Positions 33,399 through 63,870 of a stretch of DNA of 64,000 nucleotides are shown one piece after another. The stretch's first letter is position 1. Each line of letters opens with the position of its first letter. This DNA comes from Gymnorhina tibicen (lineage: Eukaryota; Chordata; Aves; Passeriformes; Artamidae). A program made the position numbers and the translations under genes. The notes under the pieces were generated by a model that was not told where the DNA came from, did not search any database, and worked only from the letters and a program-made list of their open reading frames with translations. The stretch is from assembly GCA_013399875.1 (NCBI GenBank), contig VXAZ01003259.1, positions 109,445 through 173,444 of the forward strand. Direction: 5' to 3'.

Positions 33399-33633
33399 AT
33401 GCGGCTGCTGCTGGAGGCAGCGCTTCTGTGCCTGACCCTGGGCTTGGGGCAGTGCACCGAGGAGGCAGCACAGGACAGCACCGGCCAGCAGGATTCCCAG
33501 GCAGAGTCATCCTATTCCGACTGGGGCATCGAGACCATCCGGGACGGCTTTGAAACCGTGAACAGCTACTTCGACTCCTTCTTGGAACTGCTTGGGGGGA
33601 AAAATGGAGTCTGTCAGTACCGATGTCGATATG
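33399..33633 (+). CDS. PLA2G12B: PLA2G12B coding exon 1
   Basis: The ATG at 33399 starts the signal peptide; the exon ends CGA TAT G|GTAAGG, phase 1. It encodes the acidic N-terminus and [21 protein letters not shown] long open frame exists on the opposite strand but has no support. Confidence 0.94.
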
Positions 33634-36600
33634 GTAAGGGAACCTCACTGCTGCTGGCTCGTCTCTCCTTGCCCTTTCCCCTCTTTCCCTCTCCTTCCCT
33701 GCGGCCACGGCCAGCTCCTCCTGCCCATGAGCTGCCCCCCATGAACACATGGCTGTGCTCAGCACGGGGTCACAACTTCTCTGCCAGTGCCAGCACAGAG
33801 ACACCGAACCCCCCCTCCCCATTCCCCAAGAACGGCACAGGGACACCCCCCCCTCCCCGTTCCCCAAGAACAGCCCGGTCTCGAAGGCGCCGCGCTGTGT
33901 GCACAGGAACGACAGGACAGGACGCAGGCTTTCTTGGAAGGGCACACAGGTAGCCGGGCTGTCCAGCTGCCTGGAGCCTGGGACAGGACAGGGAGGGGAG
34001 GCTGAGCCAGCAGCCCTAATCTCAGCAACCTTCGGAGTGTCCTTATTCAGCAGTTGTGAGCTGGCCAACGCCGTGGGCTGGAGGAGCAGAGATAACGGGG
34101 AGGCGAACCAGACGTCAGCAGGGGGAACCTTTAGTACTCAAGGCAGAATGAGGCAGCTCCTGCTTGCTTTGGACTGCAGAGTGATTTACCAAAGAGGAAG
34201 AGTTTGGTTTGTCCTGGGGGCAGGATGAAGGGGGTGACGTCTCAGGGAGGGCAGGGCACAGGGTGCACAGCGCTGTGGGTCTGTGGGGTGACAGGGGCAC
34301 GGGCAGCACTGCCCATCACCAGGGTACCTGTGGGAACAACCTGCTTGGGAAGCAGCCAGGAGCCTTCCCACAGACCGTATCCTCTCCTCAGCCTCCCACA
34401 ACTGTCCCACAGCAATATCTTGTTCTGTCACCTCAGCCTGCCCATCCACAGCTGCCTGTCAGCCCCTTTCCCCACGGCTTCATCCCACACCCCTAGTGAC
34501 CACCTGGGAAAGATGCTTGTGAGCAGAGGGATTTCAACCCCTCTTCTCCCTGGAGCACTGTTTTTCACAGACAGACTCAATGCTTTGGGGAGACCCCACT
34601 GACTCTGTCTCAGTCTGTATGGATCCCATGGACCTCCTGCTCTTCCCAGGCCAGCAGCCAGGGCACTGGGACAAACAGATGCTGCAGGGCTGGGGCCTCA
34701 GCTCCCTGCCAGGGGCAGAGGGGCCATAAGGAGGTTAAAATCCATCTGAAAGTTGCCAAGTTTTTTGTTTTGTTTCATAAATAATGGCATAGAATCATAG
34801 AACAGGCTGAGTTGGAAGGCACCCATCAGGATCATTGAGTCCAACTCCTGGCCCTGTGCAGGACACCCAAGAGTCAAACCCTGTGCCTGAGAATGTTGTC
34901 CAAACACTCCTGGAGCTCTGGTAGTTGTGGAACCGCTTCCCTGAAGAGCCTGGAAGTGCTTCCAGTGCTCAGCCACCCTGTGGGTGAAAAACCTTTTCCT
35001 GATATCCATCTAATGTGTATATATGTGTCCTCCCTCTCCTGCCAGCTCTGCTCCCCAGGCCCCGCACTAAGAGCAAACAGGGAGCAGCAAGCCAGGAACC
35101 TCAGCCCCTTGGGATGGAGGGACCCAGGTACCTCAGCCCATCACCGCAGCCCCACAGTGGCCCTGGTCCCTCAATCCTCTCTGCAGCAGCTCAGGAGGGC
35201 CATGTGTGTCCCCAGTGCCTGGAAGAGGCGGCCCCCCCAGGCCCCACAGCACCAGGGTCCACACCATGCTCCAAATTCAGAGCAGAAAGGGACTTGCCCT
35301 TCTTAATGTAGAGACTGAAACCCCTGGCAGTGGGAAAAACGTGGCCGGGACTGCAGTGTGCCTGAGGTAATGCTGATATTCAGAGCTGGTTTCAGGGAGC
35401 CTCAGGACTCACCAAATCCTGCAGAAGTTACTGCTTTTGGACACATCCAGAGGGCTCTCCCTGCCTGTCCTTCTGAAAAGCATCTCCAGAGAGCAGCACA
35501 AATCCCTGCTCACACCCCAGGAGCATCCTGCATCTCACTGGAGAAGTGTTTTACCTAGAAAAGGAAGCACATCATTAGCCCAGTCCTCATCCTCTGCTGA
35601 ACAGCTCATTAATCACTGGCTGAAGGAGGAAACTACTGAAATGCTGCCCACGTGGCTCCAAGGGTCTTGCTGGACCCTTCCAGGACCATTTGTCATTGCT
35701 AATCTCTGGCACAGACATTGCAAACTGTGAGTGGGGAGGATGCTGGGATGATCCCAAACCAGTGAGATCCAGTCTGTGCTCAGAAGGATGAACACAAACC
35801 ATCTTTGTGCTGAATCAGGGCCTGATTGCTTTTTTCCCAGGCATGAAGCAAAAATTATTCCTTCTACTTACTTTCATTTCAGCCAAGAGATACCAATAAT
35901 AGCTTATTTTGCCACGTTAAAGGTCAGGACTCACCTGTGATTGCCACATCCATCTTCAGCTGAGCACATGGCACTTGGCTGTTCCAGCTGTAAGACTCTC
36001 CTGATTTTTCAGCAGCTACTGAGGTCTGAAAACAACCAAATTGATGGATAACTCCCTTAAATCAGGACGTTAGGGTTACACTAGCATTTACTGACAAATA
36101 TCCTCCCGCTTACAAAGTCTCACTGGGCATCTCGGGAGAAACAAACAGCATGAGCTGGGACTGAAGCCCTTGTAGCTTCCTCCTGGCCAGGCAGGACTTC
36201 ACTGCTTTGCTCAGGATTTGTCCTGAAGGGCTTAAGATGAGGGGGCACCTCCAGGCTGTGGGAAAGGAGCCTTCAGAGCCAGGCTGAAGGGCTGGGCATG
36301 TGCAGGCTCTGCTCAAAGCCTGCCTGGAGCACACAAACAACAGTGGACCACCCAAAAGTGCAAGGAGCCCTGAGACCATCCATTCACCCAAAATACACTC
36401 ACCTCCCCCTGCCAATGTCCCAGTGCTGCAGTGCCTGAGGCCTCCTGCATGGCCAGCGGCTGTTCCAGCCAGCTGGCTGCTTTCCAGCCTCTTGGAACAG
36501 CTACAACAGCCTGGAGGCATTCAAATGCATCAGGGAAACTCAACTTCAGTTCTAGGGCTGTGCCAACAAGGCAGTGCCCTGAAATCTGTCTTCTTGCCTG

Positions 36601-39600
36601 CAAGGATGGGCAAGCAATAAATGATAACAGGAGCACTGAGTCGGTGCTCGCAGAGAGGCAGGAATGCCTGCTATTCCTGTTTTGCTTCTGTTTTCCTGTT
36701 AACTAGAAAACAAGATGTGGGAGAGAGGTTAATTGTAGTGTCTTGGACTTGACCTAGCTGAGGAAGAGTACAAAGGGGCACTTTATAAATTTTAAAGCTC
36801 TGGTTTTTTTGCAGGGAGGAGGGGACAGGTTTCCTACAAGGGCTTGTCCTGAAGGCAGTTTGATGTTTTGGGGATCAGCACAATCCTCACATGAGGGGTT
36901 TTTCCTCATGTGTTTTCTAAAACATTATAAGAGCTGTGACTTCGGCTTAATGGAAGATCTGGAACCACAGCTATCTTTGGCTTAGAACTAGACAGTGGAG
37001 GTTGCAACTGGATGATCTAAAAGGATCCCTTCCAACCCAAGCCATTCTATGGTTCTATGGTCTCCACATCCTCCAAAAGTCTCACTCCTACTCAGACTTG
37101 CCATCGTATCCCATTAACTGTCAGTGTGCTGCAGGAACAAAATTTACCATCAATATTGCAAGCAATTCACTCAAATTTGACTCCACCCTGCAAAACCCAC
37201 AGTGGATTTTGAACTTTCCTCTGCCTCCTGCATCAGTTCAGGAACATTGGAATTCTGAGTCACAGCTCCCACGCCCTTCCAAAAAACCAACGAGGCCCTT
37301 TTGGAAGGGGAAAATTGCCTGTTGGCATCTCACAGCTGGACAGGATTTCAGTTTGTTATTTATTTGTAGCAAATTTGTCATTTAAGCAAAATAAGCTCTG
37401 GCAAAGCTTAATTGAGAGGTGCTGGGAACACTCCTGCATAAGCCCTTCGGAGGTGTTTGGCTGTGAGGCCTTCCCAAGGGCACAGCAGATTTATGGCTGT
37501 ATTAACCCCTGGCATTTTAGGTACCTCAACAGAAAAATGGGGGAAGCATCTTAAATATTTCCCAGTGCTGACAAGAAGCAAAAAGTGGAAACGAAGTTTA
37601 AAAGAACCCAACCCTGCCTGAAGGGCTGAATTAGATCCATTTTATTTCTATATAAATTCTCTAGCGGTGCTCAGGGAAGCAGAAACTTAACCCTTGGTGT
37701 GACGGGCTTCAGAAGGCTCAGCTCACCTGTGTTTTTGTTAGAGCATTCACAGCTTATGTTTTCCCAGAGCAGGGACAGGACCCAGGGAATGGCTGGAGCT
37801 GGGCCAGGGCAGGGTTAGGATGGATATCAGGAAAAGGTTCTTCCCCTAGAGGGTAGTCGGGCACTGAACAGGCTCCCCCACAAAAATCAGATTAAAATGC
37901 TGCTGACGATACTGTTAGAGCTGGCTGGTAGCTGGACTCTGCCTACACCGGGTAAATAATTATCCATAGAGGGAGTTCTTGCTCCTTTATGCATATTAAG
38001 AAGCAGACTGAGGAAGGTGCAGGGATTAAAGGAATAGAAATTATTTACAAAACGTGGCAGTGCATCAGCATGGGCAGAAAATGGACCAAGAAGACCTGCT
38101 CAGAGCAAGATCAGACATGCGAGGTTTGGCACAATTTGGAGGGGATCCATAGCAAACCAACAGTCCGAGAATGAACTGAGGATGGAAAGAAATCCCCTTG
38201 CTAAGCTGATACTGTAATCAGTAGTGTTTGGGGCTGCAGACCGAAGGGGAGCTGCCTGTCACTCCTTGCTTTTTAGACCTAGTCTTGGGAAGATCAGCTT
38301 TCCTAACATTTGTCCTTGTCCTTTCTTTCCCAGGGAAGGCTCCGATGCCACGGCCTCACTACAAACCCCAAGAACCCAACGGCTGTAGTGCCCATTTTCT
38401 GGGGCTCAAGGTACCCGAAAGTGTATGTACTGTCCCCCCCAGCATTCCCAAAGGATGCAGCTCTCTCCTCACACCGCCAGCTGATAATTCTGGGGAAGGA
38501 AAAGGCTGTGCTATGCTGGGCAGCTCGGTGACAATAACCTGAGTGCTCACAGCAACACCTGAGTGCATCCTCCACACCTGCCCTTCACCTCTTTCCACAC
38601 TTTTTGCCTCTGCCAGGCACTGAATGACACCCACAGGCTTCAATACGGCAGCCGCTCGTTATCTTAAAGGCAATTAATCAAATCATATTGGAATCACCAG
38701 GAAAAGGACTCCCAGGAGGCTCTCAGAGCAGGGATTTCTATTTAGCTCATGCATTATTGCTGCCCATAGAGTCTGCAGCAATTAGGCAGATTCCTGCTCT
38801 GACAGCCCCTCTCTTTGCAGCCCATTTTTCATGTTGGGTTTAATTCCTGAAACTCTATTTCACTGCAAACCTTGTGGGCATTTCTGTGGTGCCTCCTCTG
38901 TACCCAGGCAATCATGAGCGCAACGAAGGAACAATTCACCTCCTAAATTTTACATGAGGAAGGGCAAAAAGAGGAATAATTTATAACAAGCTAACAAGTC
39001 CAGTCTCTCCAGGAGACAGGCCTTCTGCCCCATCACCCCCAGGGTTATTAGCTAAGCTTACCGTTTTCTCCAAGGGAGCAGAACTCCCCTGACCACGTGG
39101 CGTTTGTCCTTGGCCTCAAGTGCATCTCTAAGAAATAAGGCATTAAAAATACTTATGGCATATTTATTAGGCCAAAAAGCAGGACCCTGTTAGGCTGTGG
39201 GAAAAAAGAGGAAAGAGAAAAGGGGCCTTTGCCACTGTTGGCAAGGACATGGAGCTCTCTGATGAGGTCTGACAAATGGAAACTAGAACATGGTCACGGA
39301 GGGGCTGTTTCCCACCTCTCTACCAGACGTTAATTCCTTGGGTCACAGAGGGGAGAAGAGGATGTGGTGTACCCCGTGCTGAACCTGCACCCCTGACACC
39401 ACTGTGCTGCTCCCTCGTCCTTCTTCAGATGGTGAGGGAGCAGCACATGTTCCCCCCCGCTGCCCTGGCTATCAGGAACAGCTTCTGGAAAAGGAGCCAG
39501 CTGGGCTCTGCAGCACCTCACCCTGTCACTGCTGTGTGAGCCTGGGGCCAGGACACGGCCAAGGGACACTTCTTTTCTCTTTCCCCAGCTAGACTTGGGC

Positions 39601-41777
39601 ATCCCTGCCATGACCAAGTGCTGTAACCAGCTGGACGTTTGTTATGACACCTGTGGGGCCAACAAATACCGCTGCGATGCCAAGTTCCGCTGGTGCCTCC
39701 ACTCCATCTGCTCCGACCTCAAGCGCAGCCTGGGCTTTGTCTCCAAGGTGCAAGGTAGGCTTCCCACCTCACACTGCCTGCGCAGGGAGGCAGGGAGGGG
39801 AGGGTGCGGGCAGGGAGCCCCTTCCTTGCCAAAAAGGAGCAGAACTCTGCAGTGGGGAGCAGCGCATCCGTCCTGCACTTGTCACGGGTGGGTGAGAACA
39901 GAGATCTGCCCCCTCTGCCACACACTTCTGTCCCGAGGCTGCAGACCTACGGTTATTTGCCTTTAGAAAACATTACCGTGTGTGAAGAAAATGCAAACAA
40001 CCCTGGAAGCAATTCCTTCAAAACTTGGATGCACTCCCAGACAGCTCAGGCACCTTCACGGGATACCAAAAAGCCTTCCAGGGCCAGTGAGCCATGCACT
40101 GAAACCTGTACGTGGCCAAGGGCCAACAGAACTGGGCGAGCCAAGGACAGGGCTCGCAGGGATCTCATCACAGATAGGAGATGACGATGGCACCAGGGAC
40201 ACACCAGGCTGGGTGGTGGCTGAGCCACTGCAGGCAGCTCTGGATGGCTCAGAAGTGCTAACAAAGCTCTAGTGATGTGCCAGCAGCCCAAGTGCCACCC
40301 TGGTTTTGCCTAATTTTAAAAGCCTCAGCCTATAAGTCTGAGAAGAGCTTTTCTGGTAACCCCTGCTTTAAGGTACCCTTAAATATGCATTTGTTTTGCA
40401 AAGGTGCAGCCTGGTTAGGACACACGGGAAGTCTGCACAACACCAGTACTAGTGCAGATGGCTTCCTACCTAGTCACAGATAAATGTATGGAAAGAGTGC
40501 CCAGGCCAGCAAGAGAAAACAAAGATGTGGACTGAGACATAAGTGCTGCAAGCCGAGCACAGCCAGTCTTTCATGGTCACCCTTATCCACAGGTCCTCAT
40601 GCAGCCAGCTTCTTCCTGTCTCTTCAAATTTTCCCCTGCCACTTTTTCATACGGCTCCTTTTTGCCTTCTGCCTGCAGCAGCAAAGCAAACCTAGGTCCC
40701 AGGGAGTTAAGGTGGAGCAGAGCCCATGCTCCTGGGCTGAGCCAAGCCACCTCTGCCAGGCAGGAGTAGATTCCTCCAGCATCTCTGTCCTGGCTGCTGC
40801 AGGCAGCGCAGGTAACACCAGCGAACCTCTGAGCCATCCTCCCCTCGCCTTGTGCTCAACAGACCCCTGTCCCCAGGGCTGCTCTGAGCAGCTCCTGTCA
40901 CTGTCCTCCTCCACAGCCATCCCAGCTCTTCTCTGCCATCCAAAGCCTTGGTTTTCCCACTGACTCACCACAGCCTGTCCGGTGCCTGCCAACTGAGCAG
41001 CTTCTTAAGGGAACAGGAGCTCTGAGGTGCTTGGAGAGGCTGAGATAGGAGAAAACAGTCCCAAAGGCAAGGCTTTCCCAACTTCATTAGGCATACAGCA
41101 GTCAGCGCTAGTGCCAGAAAATAAACCCTGAAGACCTAATATTAACCTATTCATTTACTGACAAGCAGCTTCAGGGTTGTTTTTTGGGATGAGGAGGGGC
41201 TAGTAATCAGGCAGCCAGCTGTTCCAGCTGCTGTAGGATTTTTCATGCTGGCTGGCAGCTGGCATCATAACTCCCAAAAAAGCACATAAAGGTTGGTTAA
41301 TAGTGGCCATAGGCAAAACTGAGAGGAGAAGGAGTAATGTGGAGGTCTCCTGGGAAATCTGTTTGGTAAACAGGGCTGTCTGCAGAGCCCCAGATGATCC
41401 ATCAACCAGTAAGGCCTGAAAGAGGCAAGAAAGGAGGGGTTTAGGGGGGAGAGAAATTAGTGCCACCCTGGGGAGAATAGAGAAGGGAACCTCAGGATTT
41501 ATAAAAATGCAGTTCCCAGAGAGAAAAGACGACAGCCCACGCTTCCAATGGCAAACCCCACGGAGCGCAGCACAGGGCTCGGGCTGGGGCGCTCCCACCC
41601 AGCCCTCAGCCATCCCAGAGCGCCTGTCCTTAGCTGCCCACCCTCTCCTTCTCCACAGCCTGTGAATCCATGGCAGACACGGTGTTCAACGCCGTCTGGA
41701 CGCTGGGCTGCCGGCCCTTCATGAACAGCCAGCGGAGTGCCTGCATTTGCAGCGAGGAGGAGCGGGACGAACTGTGA
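33399..41777 (+). CDS. PLA2G12B: Group XIIB secretory phospholipase A2-like protein (whole coding span, spliced)
   Basis: Member of the secretory PLA2 family that has lost catalysis. In mammals and fish it is made in liver and intestine and is needed for loading lipid onto apoB lipoproteins. Four exons join in frame to 609 nt, 202 residues plus stop (human about 195). Visible: signal peptide about 1-19 ([19 protein letters not shown]); ESSYSDWG; the [20 protein letters not shown] stretch; the family core [12 protein letters not shown] at 119-130 with Leu at 123 where active enzymes have catalytic His; many paired Cys; a C-terminal RDEL, similar to the ER-retrieval signal KDEL. The Leu replacement is shared with the human protein, so it is a family trait and not a local defect. 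Identity is certain; the retrieval role is inferred. Confidence 0.96.
34789..35013 (-). mobile_element. CR1 LINE fragment in PLA2G12B intron 1
   Basis: Begins catagaatcatagaacaggc with gttggaaggcacccatcagg; on the - strand its far end encodes [17 protein letters not shown], the degraded CR1 ORF2 C-terminal motif. From a different CR1 subfamily than the copy at 29.5 kb, judging by its internal text. Confidence 0.85.
37000..37060 (+). mobile_element. Short CR1 tail remnant
   Basis: ggttgcaactggatgatcta, then cccttccaacccaagccatt and ctatggttctatgg: the CR1 3' end with its short terminal repeat. Intron 1 of PLA2G12B. Confidence 0.75.
37812..37880 (+). mobile_element. Short CR1 remnant
   Basis: ttaggatggatatcaggaaa followed by ggttcttcccctagagggta and gggcactgaacaggctcccc, matching the CR1 stretch that codes the end of ORF2. 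It is cut off before the 3' end. Confidence 0.65.
38334..38422 (+). CDS. PLA2G12B: PLA2G12B coding exon 2
   Basis: Bounded by ctttcccag and GTATGT; 89 nt, phase 1 in, phase 0 out. It encodes [17 protein letters not shown] then [12 protein letters not shown], conserved with mammalian group XII PLA2. Confidence 0.94.
39589..39754 (+). CDS. PLA2G12B: PLA2G12B coding exon 3 (former catalytic site)
   Basis: Bounded by tttccccag and GTAGGC; 166 nt, phase 0 in, phase 1 out. It encodes [40 protein letters not shown] and [16 protein letters not shown]123 replaces catalytic His, while the following Asp is kept. Confidence 0.95.
41659..41777 (+). CDS. PLA2G12B: PLA2G12B coding exon 4 and stop
   Basis: Bounded by ttctccacag; phase 1 in. 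It encodes [30 protein letters not shown] and SEEERDEL, then TGA at 41775-41777. The last four residues, RDEL, resemble an ER-retrieval signal. Confidence 0.95.
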
Positions 41778-44700
41778 GCGAGAGCCGCTGCCAGCGCCCC
41801 CTCCCCGGCACAGAGACTCCTGTCAGCCCCCGGGCCAGCCCGGGATGGGGCCGGGCCACGGCAGCCCCCGGGCAGAGCGGAGGCGGCCGTGAACGCGGGG
41901 CAGCCGTGCCTGCCGCCCACCGCAGATGCAGCTCGGCGGCCGCACCGCCCCTGCCCCAGCCCGCAGGATCCGATGCCGGTTCTCTCCATGGACCGATCAG
42001 GAGAGGCAAGCAGGACGCAGTGCTGGTTATAAACACGGGGCTTACCGTAAATACACACTATTACCTCCCCCCACCCTGTAACTCTCTAATTTGCAGCGAA
42101 GGCATTACGTTTCTGCAAGCGCTGCGAAATTCCCAGTCCATGGATATGCTATTTACATTTTTGCACCACTGGTGCACAGACTGAAGAGGGGTAATTTGCT
42201 TTCAGTACATTGCTCACACCCGTCCCTGACACTTTCCATCCTGTCATTACACACCCTGACAACCCGGCATGTTTAAATACTTGGTGGATCCTAAACTGAT
42301 TTAAGACATCTGGAGATTTGTTAAGCGCGAGTTAAGGAGAAGGGCTTTAGGCGTTTGTGGTACACAATTGGTATTTGGGACCAAAGCCCACCATTTATCG
42401 CATGTGAAATCACAGCCCTCTCCCCCAGTCTCAGGAGAGGAAGCCACTTTTCTTTGCCAGTGTCATCCACATCTATTTAATTACTTTTCTCCTATACCAT
42501 TTAACAAAGCTTTGCCCTTAGGATCCCTTTTTACACAAAATGGCTGCATATCCACCTCTGTCTCTTGCCCAAGGGAAACAGGAAGCTCACAGTGGCCTTG
42601 GATGAGATATTCCAAATTCTGGAGGCTTATCTGTCAGGTGACAGGACTTAATGTGCTACCTCTGTGGGGCTGCTATCGGCAGCCTCAGACACCATTCCTT
42701 CTGAAATGTGGTTAATGCTCCCATCTGTTATGGGGAGCTTTGGTTGCATGCAAAACCAGAATTTAAAGTGGTGCATGGCATTTCATCTCCAAAGAACACT
42801 GGCAGACAGCTTTCAGCTGGGTTTCTTGTTGGAAGGAAGTTGCTACTGGGTGTGCGTGCGCCATGCCACGTAAATATTTCAGTGGCTCCTGCAAACATAT
42901 TTATGGATATGTTCTTCCATCTGCCACAGAGAAGTTAAGGCTGCAAAAGGGTGATTTAACAAGAGTAGAAAGAGTCTGTCTTGGTTGCTTTTCTTCCAGT
43001 TTAAATGGGTTTAAAATGTATGCATGGAGCTATAAATTATTTAAGCCCTGTATTCCTGTCCCTGCCCGTCATCTTTCCCTCACAGTGAACAGCAATGAGA
43101 TGTTCAGCTGGCCCCAAACAGGCTGGGACAACAAGAACCCACTGGTACCCAGACCAGGAAAATGGAAGTGACTGCGTGGGGTGTCCTGGGATGTTTTCCA
43201 TCACAGAGGACTTCAGCACTGCTCAGATGTAATGACAACCTCTCCTAGCTGGGCTAATGCCGCTGGAGAGGGAGCACTGCACTGCCGAGGTTCATTGCTC
43301 TGTCGGAGAATGAGGCTGCACGGACAACCTTGATTATCCGTCTAGGAAACACACACTTTTGGCTAGGGGTGGGAAGGAAATGTTCCTCATTGCAGACACT
43401 TCCCAAACCTTGTATTTTGTTGGTGAAATGGTGCCTGTGGCCAGTTTAAATGTGAACATACTCCTATGATTAAATGACAAAAAAGGAATTAAAATAGCTG
43501 TATTGTCTACGCTCAATAGCCAACTGGATGGCAAATGTCTTAAATTATTTTAGTTCAAGTGGTATCAGATTAAAGCCTAGCAACTGCTGGCAGGTGATGA
43601 CATACACTGGAGAAATCAAAGGGTTCTGAACAAAATCTCTGTAGCCAGACACTGATGCGCTGGAGACGTGGCTAACATAAATCGTAATTTCTCCATGCTT
43701 CCAGACCACCATTCATCCCCAAAACCTACAGGCTGCTGCAAGCAGGCCAGCTACTGAATAAGTTCATTTTTCACTGTGGTAATCTGAAAAACCCCACCAG
43801 CAGCTCTACAAGGAAATATCTGAACCTTCAAGTGGGTGGCAGTGACTCCAGCAAACCACCAGATGATCCTGCGTGGGAGCAAACCAGCGCATGAACTCCA
43901 GTAAAACTGCAACCAAACTAAAAACTGCTTCCCCTCTGTGCCACTCCTGCTACCTGGTGATGTACAGCCATGGAAGCAGCTGAGCACAGGATTCTCCAGG
44001 CTGTTGCACCAACCTGGGGTCATCTTCAATTCCACCCTGCTCTGGACACAAAGACACCACTTTGCTCATCCCATGGCTTCCTCCTGACTTTGTGCATTGG
44101 CAGGATTGTTTTCAGCTGCAGAGTGGAAAAGCTGCTTCACACAAATGTGTCAGGAAGAACCAAATAATGTGCACAAGGACGGAAATAAGCCAGGAAAGGA
44201 ACTTCTCCCTCCATCGCTCCCCCCCCACATCCCTTCCATATGAACAAACAAGACCAGTTGATTCTCCAGAAGGCACCAGATAATTAATTTCATTTTCCAG
44301 CTCTTGTTTTATCAAAACAAATAGATTTAGCAGAGGCTGCCTGAACAAAGAAGTGACAGTGGGAAACTGCCCCTGTGGTCCTGATGCAGATGTGAATCAG
44401 CAGAACAGCAATCCTAGGAGAAGCCTTTTTCCTTTCTTTTTCTTTCACATATGGTTGGATAACACATGAAAAGTGTCTTTCCATTTATACCTACTTATCA
44501 TCATAGAAACATTTTTGTTTACTCTAACACATATTCCCAGACTGGAAGAGCAGCCATGAAGCGATTTAGAAAAATTATTGAACTCTCAGCCATTAAATGT
44601 TCATTCCTCACTGGAATCTCACTTGCCAGAACAAATAAATCTGGGAAATGGGTTGAAATGTTCGAGGTGATTTGTGACTCCCTTCTAAATGGTCCCTTCA

Positions 44701-45640
44701 AATGGATTCCCCTTCCATTTGAGAGCAGCAGCAAATTTTGGCTTTTGCAGCAATTTGGCTGCTCCAAGCAAAGCAGAACACAGGTGATGAAGGCTGGAGG
44801 GCTTCCAGCAGATCTCCAAGCACGCAGGACAGAGCTGCACACTGAGAAGCTTCTTGTGGAAAACCTTGGGAACGCACTGCAGTGCCACTGCCACGGGTGG
44901 AGATGGATCCTTCCCCTCTCATCCTCCAGCCCTGCCTCTCCTACGCTGTCCTTCACTGCTGGCTGTGCTTCCTTCCTCTCACCCCACATCCCTAATCCTT
45001 TACCACATGGCTCAGTGAAGCCCAGAGGAGCCTGAGCTGATCATATCCATTACATTTACTTTGGAAGGAGCTTGACTGCCCAAAAAGATTCCTGATGCCA
45101 CCACGATCACCAGTAATTTTGTCTCCTGCCACGGCTGCTCAGACAACACCGCTGTGTCTCCTGTCACCAGGCTCACTGGGGACAGCCCTGTCCCGAGAAC
45201 TGCCCACATTACGAACGATTGCTATAAATAATTAACGTGCATTCCTCTAATGCTTTGTTGGAACCATGGCCTCTCTAACCAGGGCAATGCATCACAGCTT
45301 CTGAACAAACACTTGGTAGCAGCACGCATGGGAGGGGGGTGTTTATAGATGTTTAATGGTATTTCTCTTACAATCAAGGTGCTATAGCACTTATAGGAAA
45401 GGCATTTTTGGTGGTGGGAGAAGAGGGAGAAGAATAATGATACACTAAATACAGGAGGAAACACTATTAAACTGCATGCAATTATCAAAAGCCACTAAAA
45501 AAATCAAATCTCATTAAATACCTTTTGCTATTTAAAATCACATTTAAATGTGCCTGTGATAGATCTGAGCTTTAGCTGCCTGTAATGACAACTGCGTTGC
45601 TCCAAGGAACTTACACATGATGAGATATATTTTGTACATG
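41778..45640. other. PLA2G12B 3' UTR and spacer to OIT3
   Basis: Non-coding stretch between two convergent genes. No clear AATAAA follows the PLA2G12B stop closely; ATTAAA variants lie at 43469-43474 and 43569-43574 and an AATAAA near 44635. No repeat family or gene recognised. Confidence 0.5.
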
Positions 45641-45642
45641 TT

Positions 45643-45648
45643 TTTATT
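45643..45648 (-). promoter_or_regulatory. OIT3: Probable OIT3 poly(A) signal
   Basis: TTTATT on the + strand is AATAAA on the - strand, in ttaataaaaacatgtac. It lies about 440 nt after the OIT3 stop, so the 3' UTR would be about 450 nt. Confidence 0.6.
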
Positions 45649-46087
45649 AACAGTCACCCAAAAGCTTCAGCATCACTCACAGAGCTGCACAGCAAACACA
45701 CTCAGCTACGATACTATTTGTACTGTCTGATGCAAGAAGGGCTTGGATAACATTTGTTTAGTCAAGGACAAACAGTCCCGGGGCCTGTAGGCGGATGTAG
45801 GGAAAGACAAAGTTGGGTAACGCTTCCAGCCTGCAAGGAAACAGGGTCCCTTCAGCTGAAGGGTTGTTGGGGAGAAATGCAGGTAAAACCAAACTGTTCT
45901 GCAGTCCGGGTCACACTCCAAGGGCTGCCTCGTGGGCCCAGAATACTTCACAAATAATCATCACAGAATTAAGGAAATGAGTCCTGAGGTTCAAGAGGGG
46001 CTTCAACAAATACCTCTCGTTTCTCAAACAACCACAACAGAAGGCATTGATAAGGAAGGCCAGGGATGCTGTTCCAGAGGGCGGGTG

Positions 46088-63870
<17,783 letters not shown>

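Larger units (their letters stand above)
33634..38333 (+). other. PLA2G12B: PLA2G12B intron 1
   Basis: 4.7 kb of non-coding sequence holding three CR1 fragments (34789-35013, 37000-37060, 37812-37880). No other gene seen. Confidence 0.7.

Noticed and set aside
32962..34068. Long open frame (368 codons) on the - strand over PLA2G12B exon 1
   Set aside because: It lies in GC-rich DNA opposite a certain exon, is low-complexity (Pro, Arg, Gly, Ser), has no recognisable domain and crosses the promoter. It is a chance frame.
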